Source of the DNA: Streptomyces sp. NBC_00557
GTDB taxonomy: Bacteria; Actinomycetota; Actinomycetes; Streptomycetales; Streptomycetaceae
DNA length: 64,000 nt
Reading direction: 5' to 3'
NCBI RefSeq assembly: GCF_036345995.1
Contig: NZ_CP107796.1
Span: forward strand, 6,634,001 to 6,698,000
A program made the translations under genes and the position numbers. Positions 31,895 through 40,828 of this stretch are shown piece by piece. The notes under the pieces are model-generated. The model saw only the letters and a list, made by a program, of their open reading frames with translations. It did not search any database and was not told the DNA's origin. Positions within the stretch are counted from its first letter, which is position 1; each line of letters starts with the position of its first letter.

Positions 31895-34800
31895 ATGGCC
31901 TCGTCGCCACCGTCCCCTTCCGCCGACAGCCGGACCCGTGCGTCCGCGCTCCGAGAGGCGCTCGCCACCCGCGTGGTGGTCGCCGACGGAGCCATGGGCA
32001 CCATGCTCCAGGCGCAGGAACCCACCCTCGAGGACTTCCAGCAGCTCGAGGGCTGCAACGAGATCCTCAACCTCACCCGCCCCGACATCGTCCGCTCCGT
32101 CCACGAGGCGTACTTCGCCGTGGGCGTCGACTGCGTCGAGACCAACACCTTCGGGGCCAACCACTCCGCCCTCGGCGAGTACGACATCTCCGAGCGCGTC
32201 CACGAGCTGTCCGAGGCCGGCGCCCGGGTCGCCCGCGAGGTCGCCGACGAGTTCACCGAACGGGACGGCCGCCAGCGCTGGGTGCTGGGCTCCATGGGCC
32301 CCGGCACCAAGCTGCCCACCCTCGGCCACGCCCCCTACACCACCCTGCGCGACGCCTACCAGCGCAACGCCGAGGGCCTGGTCACCGGCGGCGCCGACGC
32401 CCTGCTCGTCGAGACCACCCAGGACCTGCTGCAGACCAAGGCCGCCGTCCTCGGCGCCCGCCGCGCCCTCGACGCCCTCGGTCTCGACCTCCCGGTGATC
32501 GTCTCCGTGACCGTGGAGACCACCGGCACCATGCTCCTCGGCTCCGAGATCGGCGCCGCGCTCACCGCGCTGGAACCGCTCGGCATCGACATGATCGGCC
32601 TGAACTGCGCCACCGGCCCGGCCGAGATGAGCGAGCACCTGCGCTACCTCGCGCGCAACGCCCGCATCCCGCTGTCCTGCATGCCCAACGCGGGCCTGCC
32701 CGTCCTCGGCAAGGACGGCGCCCACTACCCGCTGACCGCGCCCGAGCTGGCCGACGCCCAGGAGACCTTCGTCCGCGAGTACGGCCTGTCCCTCGTCGGC
32801 GGCTGCTGCGGCACGACGCCCGAGCACCTGCGCCAGGTCGTCGAGCGCGTCCAGGGCCTCACCCCGCCCGAGCGCCACCCGCGGCCCGAACCGGGCGCCG
32901 CCTCCCTCTACCAGAGCGTCCCCTTCCGCCAGGACACCTCCTACCTGGCCATCGGCGAGCGCACCAACGCCAACGGCTCCAAGAAGTTCCGCGAGGCCAT
33001 GCTTCAGGGCCGCTGGGACGACTGCGTGGAGATGGCGCGCGAGCAGATCCGCGAGGGCGCGCACATGCTCGACCTGTGCGTGGACTACGTCGGCCGCGAC
33101 GGCGTCGCCGACATGGAGGAACTCGCCGGCCGCTTCGCCACCGCCTCCACCCTGCCGATCGTGCTGGACTCCACCGAGGTCGACGTCATCCGGGCGGGCC
33201 TGGAGAAGCTCGGCGGCCGCGCGGTGATCAACTCGGTGAACTACGAGGACGGCGACGGCCCCGACTCCCGCTTCGCCAGGGTCACGGCCCTGGCCAAGGA
33301 GCACGGCGCCGCCCTGATCGCGCTCACCATCGACGAGGAGGGCCAGGCCCGCACCCCCGAGAAGAAGGTCGAGATCGCCGAGCGGCTCATCGCCGACCTC
33401 ACCGGGAACTGGGGCATCCGCGAGGAGGACATCCTCATCGACACCCTGACCTTCACCATCTGCACCGGTCAGGAGGAGTCCCGCAAGGACGGACTCGCCA
33501 CCATCGAGGCGATCCGCGAGCTGAAGAAGCGCCACCCGGCCGTCCAGACCACCCTCGGCCTGTCCAACATCTCCTTCGGCCTCAACCCGGCCGCCCGCAT
33601 CCTGCTGAACTCCGTCTTCCTCGACGAGTGCGTCAAGGCCGGCCTGGACTCGGCGATCGTGCACGCCTCCAAGATCCTGCCGATCGCCCGGTTCAGCGAG
33701 GAGGAGGTCACCACCGCCCTCGACCTCATCTACGACCGCCGCCGCGAGGGCTACGACCCCCTGCAGAAGCTGATGCAGCTCTTCGAGGGCGCCACCGCCA
33801 AGTCCCTGAAGGCGGGCAAGGCCGAGGAACTGGCCGCCCTCCCGCTCGAGGAGCGCCTCAAGCGGCGCATCATCGACGGCGAGCGCAACGGCCTGGAGCA
33901 GGACCTGGACGAGGCCCTGAAGGACCGCCCGGCCCTGGACATCGTCAACGACACCCTGCTGGACGGCATGAAGGTCGTCGGCGACCTGTTCGGCTCCGGC
34001 CAGATGCAGCTGCCGTTCGTCCTGCAGTCCGCCGAGGTCATGAAGGCCGCCGTCGCCTACCTCGAACCGCACATGGAGAAGTCCGACGCCGAGGGCAAGG
34101 GCACCATCGTGCTGGCCACCGTGCGCGGCGACGTCCACGACATCGGCAAGAACCTCGTCGACATCATCCTGTCCAACAACGGCTACAACGTGGTCAACCT
34201 GGGCATCAAGCAGCCGGTCTCCGCCATCCTGGAGGCCGCCGAGGAGCACCGGGCCGACGTGATCGGCATGTCCGGCCTGCTGGTGAAGTCCACGGTGATC
34301 ATGAAGGAGAACCTGGAGGAGCTCAACCAGCGCGGCCTCGCCGCCCGCTTCCCGGTGATCCTCGGCGGCGCCGCCCTCACCCGCGCCTACGTCGAGCAGG
34401 ACCTGCACGAGATCTACGAGGGCGAGGTCCGCTACGCCCGCGACGCCTTCGAGGGCCTGCGCCTGATGGACGCCCTCATCGGCGTCAAGCGCGGCGTGCC
34501 CGGCGCCAAGCTGCCCGAGCTGCGCCCGCGCCGGGTACGGGCCACCCCCGCCGTCGAGACCGAGGAACGCCCCGAGGAGGGGCACGTCCGCTCCGACGTC
34601 GCCACCGACAACCCCGTGCCCACCCCGCCGTTCTGGGGCACCCGGATCGTCAAGGGCATCCAGCTCAAGGAGTACGCGAGCTGGCTCGACGAAGGCGCCC
34701 TGTTCAAGGGCCAGTGGGGGCTGAAGCAGGCCCGCACCGGCGAGGGGCCGTCGTACGAGGAACTGGTGGAGACCGAGGGCCGCCCCCGGCTGCGCGGCCT

Positions 34801-35410
34801 CCTCGACCGGCTCCAGACGGAGAACCTGCTGGAAGCAGCGGTCGTCTACGGCTACTTCCCCTGCGTCTCCAAGGACGACGACCTGATCATCCTGGACGAG
34901 CAGGGCAACGAGCGCACCCGGTTCACCTTCCCGCGCCAGCGACGCGGCCGCCGGCTGTGCCTGGCCGACTTCTTCCGCCCGGAGGAGTCCGGCGAGACCG
35001 ACGTCGTCGGCCTCCAGGTCGTCACCATCGGCTCCCGCATCGGCGAGGAGACCGCGAAGCTCTTCGCGGCCAACTCCTACCGCGACTACCTCGAACTGCA
35101 CGGCCTGTCCGTGCAGCTGGCCGAGGCGCTCGCCGAGTACTGGCACGCACGCGTCCGCGCCGAACTCGGCTTCGCCGGTGAGGACCCGGCCGACATCGAG
35201 GACATGTTCGCGCTGAAGTACCGGGGCGCCCGCTTCTCCCTCGGCTACGGCGCCTGCCCCGACCTGGAGGACCGCGCCAAGATCGCGGAACTGCTGGGCC
35301 CGGAGCGGATCGGCGTCCACCTGTCCGAGGAGTTCCAGCTGCATCCCGAACAGTCCACGGACGCCATCGTCATCCATCACCCGGAGGCGAAGTACTTCAA
35401 CGCCAGGTGA
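31895..35410 (+). CDS. metH: Cobalamin-dependent methionine synthase
   Basis: The predicted protein has 1171 residues, the full length for MetH. The order is a homocysteine-binding barrel (zinc cysteines in LNCATGP and GGCCGTTPEH), a methyltetrahydrofolate barrel (from AIGERTNANGSKKF), a cobalamin cap, and a B12 domain with DVHDIGK (lower-ligand His748). The C-terminal activation domain that binds AdoMet begins near residue 900 and contains RGARFSLGYGACPDLEDR. It transfers the methyl group from methyltetrahydrofolate to homocysteine. The ATG at 31895 follows GGGAG at proper spacing. No cobalamin or SAM riboswitch was recognised in the upstream 170 bases. Confidence 0.97.
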   Translation: MASSPPSPSADSRTRASALREALATRVVVADGAMGTMLQAQEPTLEDFQQLEGCNEILNLTRPDIVRSVHEAYFAVGVDCVETNTFGANHSALGEYDISERVHELSEAGARVAREVADEFTERDGRQRWVLGSMGPGTKLPTLGHAPYTTLRDAYQRNAEGLVTGGADALLVETTQDLLQTKAAVLGARRALDALGLDLPVIVSVTVETTGTMLLGSEIGAALTALEPLGIDMIGLNCATGPAEMSEHLRYLARNARIPLSCMPNAGLPVLGKDGAHYPLTAPELADAQETFVREYGLSLVGGCCGTTPEHLRQVVERVQGLTPPERHPRPEPGAASLYQSVPFRQDTSYLAIGERTNANGSKKFREAMLQGRWDDCVEMAREQIREGAHMLDLCVDYVGRDGVADMEELAGRFATASTLPIVLDSTEVDVIRAGLEKLGGRAVINSVNYEDGDGPDSRFARVTALAKEHGAALIALTIDEEGQARTPEKKVEIAERLIADLTGNWGIREEDILIDTLTFTICTGQEESRKDGLATIEAIRELKKRHPAVQTTLGLSNISFGLNPAARILLNSVFLDECVKAGLDSAIVHASKILPIARFSEEEVTTALDLIYDRRREGYDPLQKLMQLFEGATAKSLKAGKAEELAALPLEERLKRRIIDGERNGLEQDLDEALKDRPALDIVNDTLLDGMKVVGDLFGSGQMQLPFVLQSAEVMKAAVAYLEPHMEKSDAEGKGTIVLATVRGDVHDIGKNLVDIILSNNGYNVVNLGIKQPVSAILEAAEEHRADVIGMSGLLVKSTVIMKENLEELNQRGLAARFPVILGGAALTRAYVEQDLHEIYEGEVRYARDAFEGLRLMDALIGVKRGVPGAKLPELRPRRVRATPAVETEERPEEGHVRSDVATDNPVPTPPFWGTRIVKGIQLKEYASWLDEGALFKGQWGLKQARTGEGPSYEELVETEGRPRLRGLLDRLQTENLLEAAVVYGYFPCVSKDDDLIILDEQGNERTRFTFPRQRRGRRLCLADFFRPEESGETDVVGLQVVTIGSRIGEETAKLFAANSYRDYLELHGLSVQLAEALAEYWHARVRAELGFAGEDPADIEDMFALKYRGARFSLGYGACPDLEDRAKIAELLGPERIGVHLSEEFQLHPEQSTDAIVIHHPEAKYFNAR

Positions 35411-35532
35411 GTGCGGGGGCATGACGACGGCCCCCTGGCCTGCGCAGAGGGTGATTTTCGGCATACCCCCGTGCGCGAGTGGCAAACGAGGCGTTTCCGT
35501 CGCCGGCGTCGTACACTGGTCGGTCCACTGCT

Positions 35533-35559
35533 GGCCGGTTCCCTGTCCGGGAACCGGCC
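35533..35559 (+). promoter_or_regulatory. Hairpin between metH and the HAD gene
   Basis: A perfect 11-base stem (GGCCGGTTCCC / GGGAACCGGCC, 5-base loop) sits 12 bases before the AAGGAGGTG ribosome-binding site. No T tract follows, and a possible -10 hexamer (TACACT, about 35513-35518) lies just before it. It may be a leader structure of the HAD gene or a weak metH terminator. Confidence 0.55.
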
Positions 35560-35586
35560 TGCTCGTCCCTCAAGGAGGTGCGCCGG

Positions 35587-36288
35587 ATGACCAGCACGGT
35601 TCCCGCGCTCGGAACCCGTACGGCCGAAGGCTCAGCCCTGCAGGCCGTGCTCCTCGACATGGACGGCACCCTGGTGGACACCGAGGGATTCTGGTGGGAC
35701 GTCGAGGTCGAGGTCTTCGCCTCCCTCGGCCACACCCTGGACGACTCCTGGCGGCACGTCGTGGTCGGCGGCCCCATGACCCGCAGCGCCGGCTTCCTCA
35801 TCGAGGCCACCGGCGCCGACATCACCCTCGCCGAGCTCACCGTGCTGCTCAACGAGGGCTTCGAGGACCGCATCGACCGCGGGCTGCCGCTGATGCCGGG
35901 CGCCGCCCGGCTCCTCGCCGAGCTTCACGAGCACGCCATCCCCACCGCCCTGGTCTCCGCCTCCCACCGCCGCATCATCGACCGTGTGCTGAAGGTGCTG
36001 GGCCCGCACCACTTCGCCCTGTCCATCGCCGGCGACGAGGTCTCCCGCACCAAGCCCTTCCCCGACCCCTACCTGCTGGCCGCGGCCGGACTCGGCGCCC
36101 GGCCGGACAGATGCGCGGTCGTCGAGGACACCGCGACCGGCGTCGCCGCCGCGGAGGCCGCCGGCTGCCGCGTCGTCGCCGTCCCCTCCATCGCCCCCAT
36201 CGGCCCCTCCGCAGGACGCACCGTGGTCAGTTCGCTGGAAGAGGTCGACCTGGCATTTCTCCGCGGTCTGATGGCGCAGACGGTCTAG
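35587..36288 (+). CDS. HAD-superfamily phosphatase (beta-phosphoglucomutase-like)
   Basis: The predicted protein has 233 residues. Motif I is LLDMDGTLVDTE (nucleophile Asp in DMDGT), motif II is the Ser in ALVSASHRR, the motif III Lys lies in SRTKPFPDP, and motif IV is VVEDTATGVAAA. An all-helical cap lies between motifs I and II. Likely a small-molecule phosphatase of the cytoplasm; the substrate is unknown. The start is set by an excellent ribosome-binding site (AAGGAGGTG). It may be read from its own promoter after metH. Confidence 0.9.
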   Translation: MTSTVPALGTRTAEGSALQAVLLDMDGTLVDTEGFWWDVEVEVFASLGHTLDDSWRHVVVGGPMTRSAGFLIEATGADITLAELTVLLNEGFEDRIDRGLPLMPGAARLLAELHEHAIPTALVSASHRRIIDRVLKVLGPHHFALSIAGDEVSRTKPFPDPYLLAAAGLGARPDRCAVVEDTATGVAAAEAAGCRVVAVPSIAPIGPSAGRTVVSSLEEVDLAFLRGLMAQTV

Positions 36289-36736
36289 CCGTTCACCCAG
36301 CGTGAAAAGGCCATTGGCCAGGGCTCATCGGCCCAGTGGGACACATTTCCGGGGAAGTACCCGCAAGGGGAATTCACAGACGGTCGTCCGGCCTGAATTC
36401 CACCGGGTCCCCGCACAGTTGGGAATGTGAGGTTCCCCACCCCGGCGGCCCTCGACAAGCCCGGCCGGGTGTGCTGAACGCCCCCGTTCGGCCCGGAACG
36501 GCGGGTCTTTGTGTCCCGATTGATGGAACGCTGCACTAATCATGCCGCTGTCGGGTTTTCGGTGTGTCCGCAACCGGTTTCACTGCGTGATGGGGGGTCA
36601 ACTCACGTAGCCGTGAGCCCTGCTGCGGGCGCGGACTAATCTCATCGCGAGAACATCACCGCAACCCCCGTGATCCGCGGCACACACCCATGCATGGCGG
36701 ATACACGGACCCGAACAGCTCTGGAGAAACTCCCGC
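36289..36736 (+). promoter_or_regulatory. 448-base region without a gene, upstream of the solute-binding proteins
   Basis: No frame with Streptomyces codon usage runs through this stretch. It contains a weak hairpin (CCGTTC/GAACGG, 36484-36501, followed by CTTT) that may end the HAD transcript. A second 6-base hairpin, CTCACG-TAGC-CGTGAG, lies at 36602-36617, 120 bases before the lipoprotein start codon. The length suggests a long leader or complex promoter for the binding-protein genes. Confidence 0.45.
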
Positions 36737-38341
36737 ATGAACCGCAAGACTTTGGTGCTGCCGGCGGTCGCCGGCCTGCTCACCCCGGTTCTCGCCGCGT
36801 GCGGCACATCCGACAGCGGGAGCAAGAGCTCGGACGCCATCGTCGTCGGCACCACGGACCAGTTCACGGCCACCAAGGACGCCCCGGCGCCCATCGACCC
36901 GGCCTACGCCTACGACGTCGGCACCTGGAACATCCTGCGCCAGACCGTGCAGACCCTGATGGCCCAGCCCAAGGGAGAGGGCGACCCCGTCCCCGACGCC
37001 GCCGAGAGCTGCTCCTTCACCGACAGCGGCAGCGAGCGCTACGCCTGCAAGCTGCGCGACGGCCTGAAGTTCGCCAGCGGCGACCCGGTCACCGCACAGG
37101 ACGTCAAGTACTCCATCGAGCGCGCCCTGCGCATCAAGGCCAGCAGTGGTGTGTCCTCCCTGCTGAACACCATCGACACCATCGAGACCCAGGGCGACCG
37201 CGAGGTCATCTTCCACCTGAAGACCGCCGACGCCACGTTCCCGTACAAGCTGTCCACCCCGGTCGCGGGCATCGTCAACCCGAAGGACTACGAGAAGGAC
37301 AAGCTCCGCGACGGCTTCGAGGTCGACGGCTCCGGCCCCTACACCTTCCACGCCGACGTCAGCGGCAACACCGTCACCACCGCCACCTTCACCAAGAACC
37401 CCTACTACAAGGGCGCCGTGAAGGTGAACAACAACAAGGTGGAACTGCGGTCCTTCCCCGACGCCGCGGCCATGGGCGCCGCCATCGACAAGGGCGACAT
37501 CGACGTCATGACCCGCACCATGTCGCCCGCCCAGATCCAGAAGCTGGACGCCGGCAACGACGACAAGGTCGACCTCGTCGACATGCCGGGCCTGGAGATC
37601 CGCTACCTCGCCTTCGACACCAACGCGCCCAGCGTCAAGTCCAAGGCCGTACGCCAGGCCATGGCCCAGCTCATCGACCGCGCGGAACTCGTCTCCAAGG
37701 TCTACGGCACCCAGGCCGAGCCGCTGTACTCGCTCGTGCCCGCCACCGTCACGGGCCACTCCAACTCGTTCTTCAACAAGTACGGCAACCCCAGCCTCGC
37801 CAAGGCCAGGGACCTGCTGACCAAGGCCGGCATCAGCACCCCGGTCAAGCTGACCCTGCACTACACCACCGACCACTACGGCTCGGCCACCAAGCAGGAG
37901 TTCCAGATCCTGCAGAAGCAGCTCAACGACAGCGGCCTGTTCGACGCCTCCATCCAGGGCCACCCCTGGGCCGCCTTCCGCCCCGCCGAGCAGAAGGGCC
38001 GCTACGACGTCTACGGCATGGGCTGGTTCCCCGACTTCCCCGACGCCGACAACTTCCTCGCGCCCTTCCTCGACAAGGACAACTTCCTCGGCTCGCCGTA
38101 CTCCAACACCACCATCCAGCGCACGCTGATCCCGGCGTCCCGACGCGAGGCCGACCGGCTCAACGCCGCCAAGAGCCTGACCGCGATCCAGGACATCGTC
38201 GCCGACGACGTCCCGGTCCTGCCGCTGTGGCAGGGCAAGCAGTACGTCGCCGCACGCGACGACATCACGGGCGTCTCCTACGCCCTCAACTCGTCGTCTA
38301 CGCTCCAGCTGTGGGAGCTCGGCCGCGGTGTGAGCGGCTGA
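36737..38341 (+). CDS. Family 5 solute-binding lipoprotein
   Basis: The predicted protein has 534 residues. The signal peptide ends in the lipobox LAAC, with lipidated Cys22. The body is the SBP_bac_5 fold typical of peptide, nickel or opine uptake, with CKLRDGLKFASGDPVTAQDVKYS and VYGMGWFPDFPDADNFLAPF. It would capture a peptide-like ligand on the outer face of the membrane. No permease or ATPase gene follows; the next gene is a related binding protein. It may serve a transporter encoded elsewhere or act as a sensor. Confidence 0.92.
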   Translation: MNRKTLVLPAVAGLLTPVLAACGTSDSGSKSSDAIVVGTTDQFTATKDAPAPIDPAYAYDVGTWNILRQTVQTLMAQPKGEGDPVPDAAESCSFTDSGSERYACKLRDGLKFASGDPVTAQDVKYSIERALRIKASSGVSSLLNTIDTIETQGDREVIFHLKTADATFPYKLSTPVAGIVNPKDYEKDKLRDGFEVDGSGPYTFHADVSGNTVTTATFTKNPYYKGAVKVNNNKVELRSFPDAAAMGAAIDKGDIDVMTRTMSPAQIQKLDAGNDDKVDLVDMPGLEIRYLAFDTNAPSVKSKAVRQAMAQLIDRAELVSKVYGTQAEPLYSLVPATVTGHSNSFFNKYGNPSLAKARDLLTKAGISTPVKLTLHYTTDHYGSATKQEFQILQKQLNDSGLFDASIQGHPWAAFRPAEQKGRYDVYGMGWFPDFPDADNFLAPFLDKDNFLGSPYSNTTIQRTLIPASRREADRLNAAKSLTAIQDIVADDVPVLPLWQGKQYVAARDDITGVSYALNSSSTLQLWELGRGVSG

Positions 38342-38436
38342 CGGCTCTCGTGCGGGGGGCCGGCGACGGCTGCCCGGACTCCCCGGGGCCAGGACGGCGG
38401 CCCCGGGGGTGACGAACCGACGACAAGGCACTGCAA

Positions 38437-40017
38437 GTGAACCAGCGCAACACGTGGCCAGTCCTGCCCGCCGTGGCGGTACTGGCCTCCGGCCTGTTGA
38501 CCGCCTGCGGCTCTCAGACCGGTGATTCCGGGGGCACCGGCTCCTCCGTGGTGATGGGGATGTCCGACGACGTCCTCGCCACGGACCCCGCCTCCGGCTA
38601 CGACCCGGGCTCCTGGCTGTTGTTCGACAACGTCTTCCAGTCGCTGCTCAGCTTCCCCAAGGGTGCGACCGAGCCCCAGCCGGAACTGGCGAGCGGGTGC
38701 ACCTTCACCGACTCCCGGGCCACCGTCTACCGGTGCACGCTCAAGGACGGCCTGAAGTTCAGCAACGGCGACCCGCTCACCTCGAAGGACGTGAAGTTCT
38801 CCTTCGACCGCATGCTGAAGATCAACGACCCCTCCGGGCCCGCGATCATGTTCCCGATGCTCGGCAGCGTCGACACCCCGGACGCCAGGACGGTCGTCTT
38901 CCACCTGAAGACCTCCGACGCCACCTTCCCCAGCAAGATAGCCTCCGGCGCCGGCTCCATCGTCGACCACCGCCAGTACCCCGCGAACAGCCTGCGCACC
39001 GACCACAAGGCCATCGGCTCCGGCCCCTACAAGCTGGACTCCTTCGACAAGGACCAGGCCGTCTTCTCCGTCAACGCCCACTACAAGGGCACCGCCAAGG
39101 CCAAGAACTCCGGCGTCACCCTGAAGTTCTTCCACGGCGACCGCGCCGCCCTGAAGAAGGCTCTCCTCGGCGGCGACGTAGACATCGCCTACCGAGGCCT
39201 CACCGCCTCCGACATCGCCGGCATCGAGAACCAGAGCGACGACAAGGGCCTCGAGGTCATCGAGGGCACCAGCGCCGAAGTCCAGCACCTGGTCTTCAAC
39301 ATGAAGGACCCCGTCGCCGGAAAGCTCGGCGTCCGCAAGGCCATGGCCTACCTCGTCGACCGCGACGCCCTCATCAAGAACGTCTACCAGGGCACCGCCA
39401 CCCCGCTGTACTCGATCATCCCCGCGGGTATCACCGGCCACAACACGGCCTTCTTCGACACCTACGGCGCCCGCCCCTCCCGGGCCAAGGCCGCCGCCGC
39501 CCTGCGCGCCGCCGGCATCACCGGCAAGGTCAGGCTCACCCTGTGGTCCACGCCGTCGCGTTACGGCCCCGCCACCGACGACGAGCTCAAGGCCATCGCC
39601 GGCCAGCTCAACGCCAGCGGCCTGTTCGACGCGGACGTCAAGTCGGTCCCCTTCGACCAGTACGAGAAGGACATCGCGGCCGGCAAGTACGGCGTGTACG
39701 TCAAGGGCTGGGTGCCCGACTACCCGGACCCCGACAACTTCACCGCGCCGTTCTTCGGCAAGGGCAACGTGCTGGACAACCACTACGGCAACGCCACCAT
39801 CAGCGGCACCCTCATCCCGGACACCGCCGCGCAGAGCGACCGCGCCGCCACCGACAAGGACTTCGCGCGGCTGCAGGACATCGTCGCCACCGACCTGCCC
39901 GTCCTGCCCGTCTGGCAGGCCAAGCAGTACGCGGTCGTCCACGACGGCGTCTACGGCCTGGAGTACTGCCTGGACGCCTCCACCGTGTTCCGGTTCTGGG
40001 AACTCAGCAAGAGCTGA
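38437..40017 (+). CDS. Family 5 solute-binding lipoprotein, paralogue of the upstream gene
   Basis: The predicted protein has 526 residues. The lipobox is LTAC, with lipidated Cys24. It shares the segments GLKFSNGDPLTSKDVKFSFD and KGWVPDYPDPDNFTAPF with its neighbour, so the two arose by tandem duplication and then diverged considerably. The GTG start lies 95 bases after the upstream stop codon. Ligand is unknown, and no transporter components are next to it. A terminator follows. Confidence 0.92.
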   Translation: MNQRNTWPVLPAVAVLASGLLTACGSQTGDSGGTGSSVVMGMSDDVLATDPASGYDPGSWLLFDNVFQSLLSFPKGATEPQPELASGCTFTDSRATVYRCTLKDGLKFSNGDPLTSKDVKFSFDRMLKINDPSGPAIMFPMLGSVDTPDARTVVFHLKTSDATFPSKIASGAGSIVDHRQYPANSLRTDHKAIGSGPYKLDSFDKDQAVFSVNAHYKGTAKAKNSGVTLKFFHGDRAALKKALLGGDVDIAYRGLTASDIAGIENQSDDKGLEVIEGTSAEVQHLVFNMKDPVAGKLGVRKAMAYLVDRDALIKNVYQGTATPLYSIIPAGITGHNTAFFDTYGARPSRAKAAAALRAAGITGKVRLTLWSTPSRYGPATDDELKAIAGQLNASGLFDADVKSVPFDQYEKDIAAGKYGVYVKGWVPDYPDPDNFTAPFFGKGNVLDNHYGNATISGTLIPDTAAQSDRAATDKDFARLQDIVATDLPVLPVWQAKQYAVVHDGVYGLEYCLDASTVFRFWELSKS

Positions 40018-40055
40018 CCCCCGCCGGCACGGCACCGCCGGCGCCACAGACACCG

Positions 40056-40088
40056 AGGGCGCCCTTCTCCACGCGGGAGGGGCGCCCT
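40056..40088. terminator. Bidirectional terminator after the second binding protein
   Basis: A hairpin with AGGGCGCCC/GGGCGCCCT arms and further pairing (TTCTCC near GGGAGG) lies between two convergent genes. It likely stops both transcripts. Confidence 0.75.
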
Positions 40089-40103
40089 TCGCCGTCGTAC
40101 GCG

Positions 40104-40775
40104 CTACTGCGCGCCGGGGCGCACCAGACCGCTCTCGTACGCGTACACCGCCGCCTGCACCCGGTCCCGCAGGCCCAGCTTGGTCAGCACATGCCCCACG
40201 TGCGTCTTCACCGTCGTCTCGCTGACGAACAGATCGGCCGCGATCTCCGCGTTCGACAGCCCGCGCGCCACCAGCTTCAGCACCTCCACCTCACGGTCGG
40301 TGAGGGTGTTCAGCGTGTCCGGCACCGGCTCCTCACCGGAGGGCAGATGCCCGGCGTACTTGTCCAGCAGCCGGCGCGTGATGCTCGGCGCCAGCATCGC
40401 CTCACCGGCCGCCACCACCCGGATCGCCTGCACCAGTTCGTTCGCCGGCGCGTCCTTCAGCAGGAAACCGCTCGCCCCGGCGCGCAGCGCCTCCACCACG
40501 TACTCGTCCAGATCGAAGGTCGTCAGCACGAGGACCTTCGCCGGACCGTCCCGTCCCGGCCCGGTGATCTGCCGGGTCGCCTCCACCCCGTCCATCCGCG
40601 GCATACGGATGTCCATCAGCACCACGTCCGGCTGCAGGGCCCGCACCTGGTCGAGGGCCTGCAGACCGTCACCGGCCTCGCCCACGACCGCGATGTCCTG
40701 CTCCGCCTCCAGGATCATCCGGAAACCCGTACGCAGCAGGGGCTGGTCGTCGACCAGTAGGACACGGATGGCCAC
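40104..40775 (-). CDS. NarL/LuxR-type response regulator without adjacent kinase
   Basis: The predicted protein has 223 residues. The receiver domain has the acidic pocket VDD at residues 8-10, the phospho-acceptor Asp55 in VVLMDIRMPRMDG, and the conserved Lys in FLLKDAPANEL. A LuxR-type helix-turn-helix ends the protein (LTDREVEVLKLVARGLSNAEIA). The GTG start at 40775 is preceded by AAGGAG. No histidine kinase gene lies within 10 kb on either side, so it is an orphan in this window. Its regulon is unknown. Confidence 0.93.
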   Translation of the reverse strand: MAIRVLLVDDQPLLRTGFRMILEAEQDIAVVGEAGDGLQALDQVRALQPDVVLMDIRMPRMDGVEATRQITGPGRDGPAKVLVLTTFDLDEYVVEALRAGASGFLLKDAPANELVQAIRVVAAGEAMLAPSITRRLLDKYAGHLPSGEEPVPDTLNTLTDREVEVLKLVARGLSNAEIAADLFVSETTVKTHVGHVLTKLGLRDRVQAAVYAYESGLVRPGAQ

Positions 40776-40828
40776 GTGACACTCCTTCGCTAGTCGCGGC
40801 CCATTCTGCCCTGCCCGGGTTTTCCGGT

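Noticed and set aside
31880..35485. A very long open frame on the minus strand opposite metH
   Set aside because: It mirrors metH exactly and has the composition expected when a GC3-rich gene is read in reverse. No family motif is visible. The plus-strand gene has all MetH motifs.
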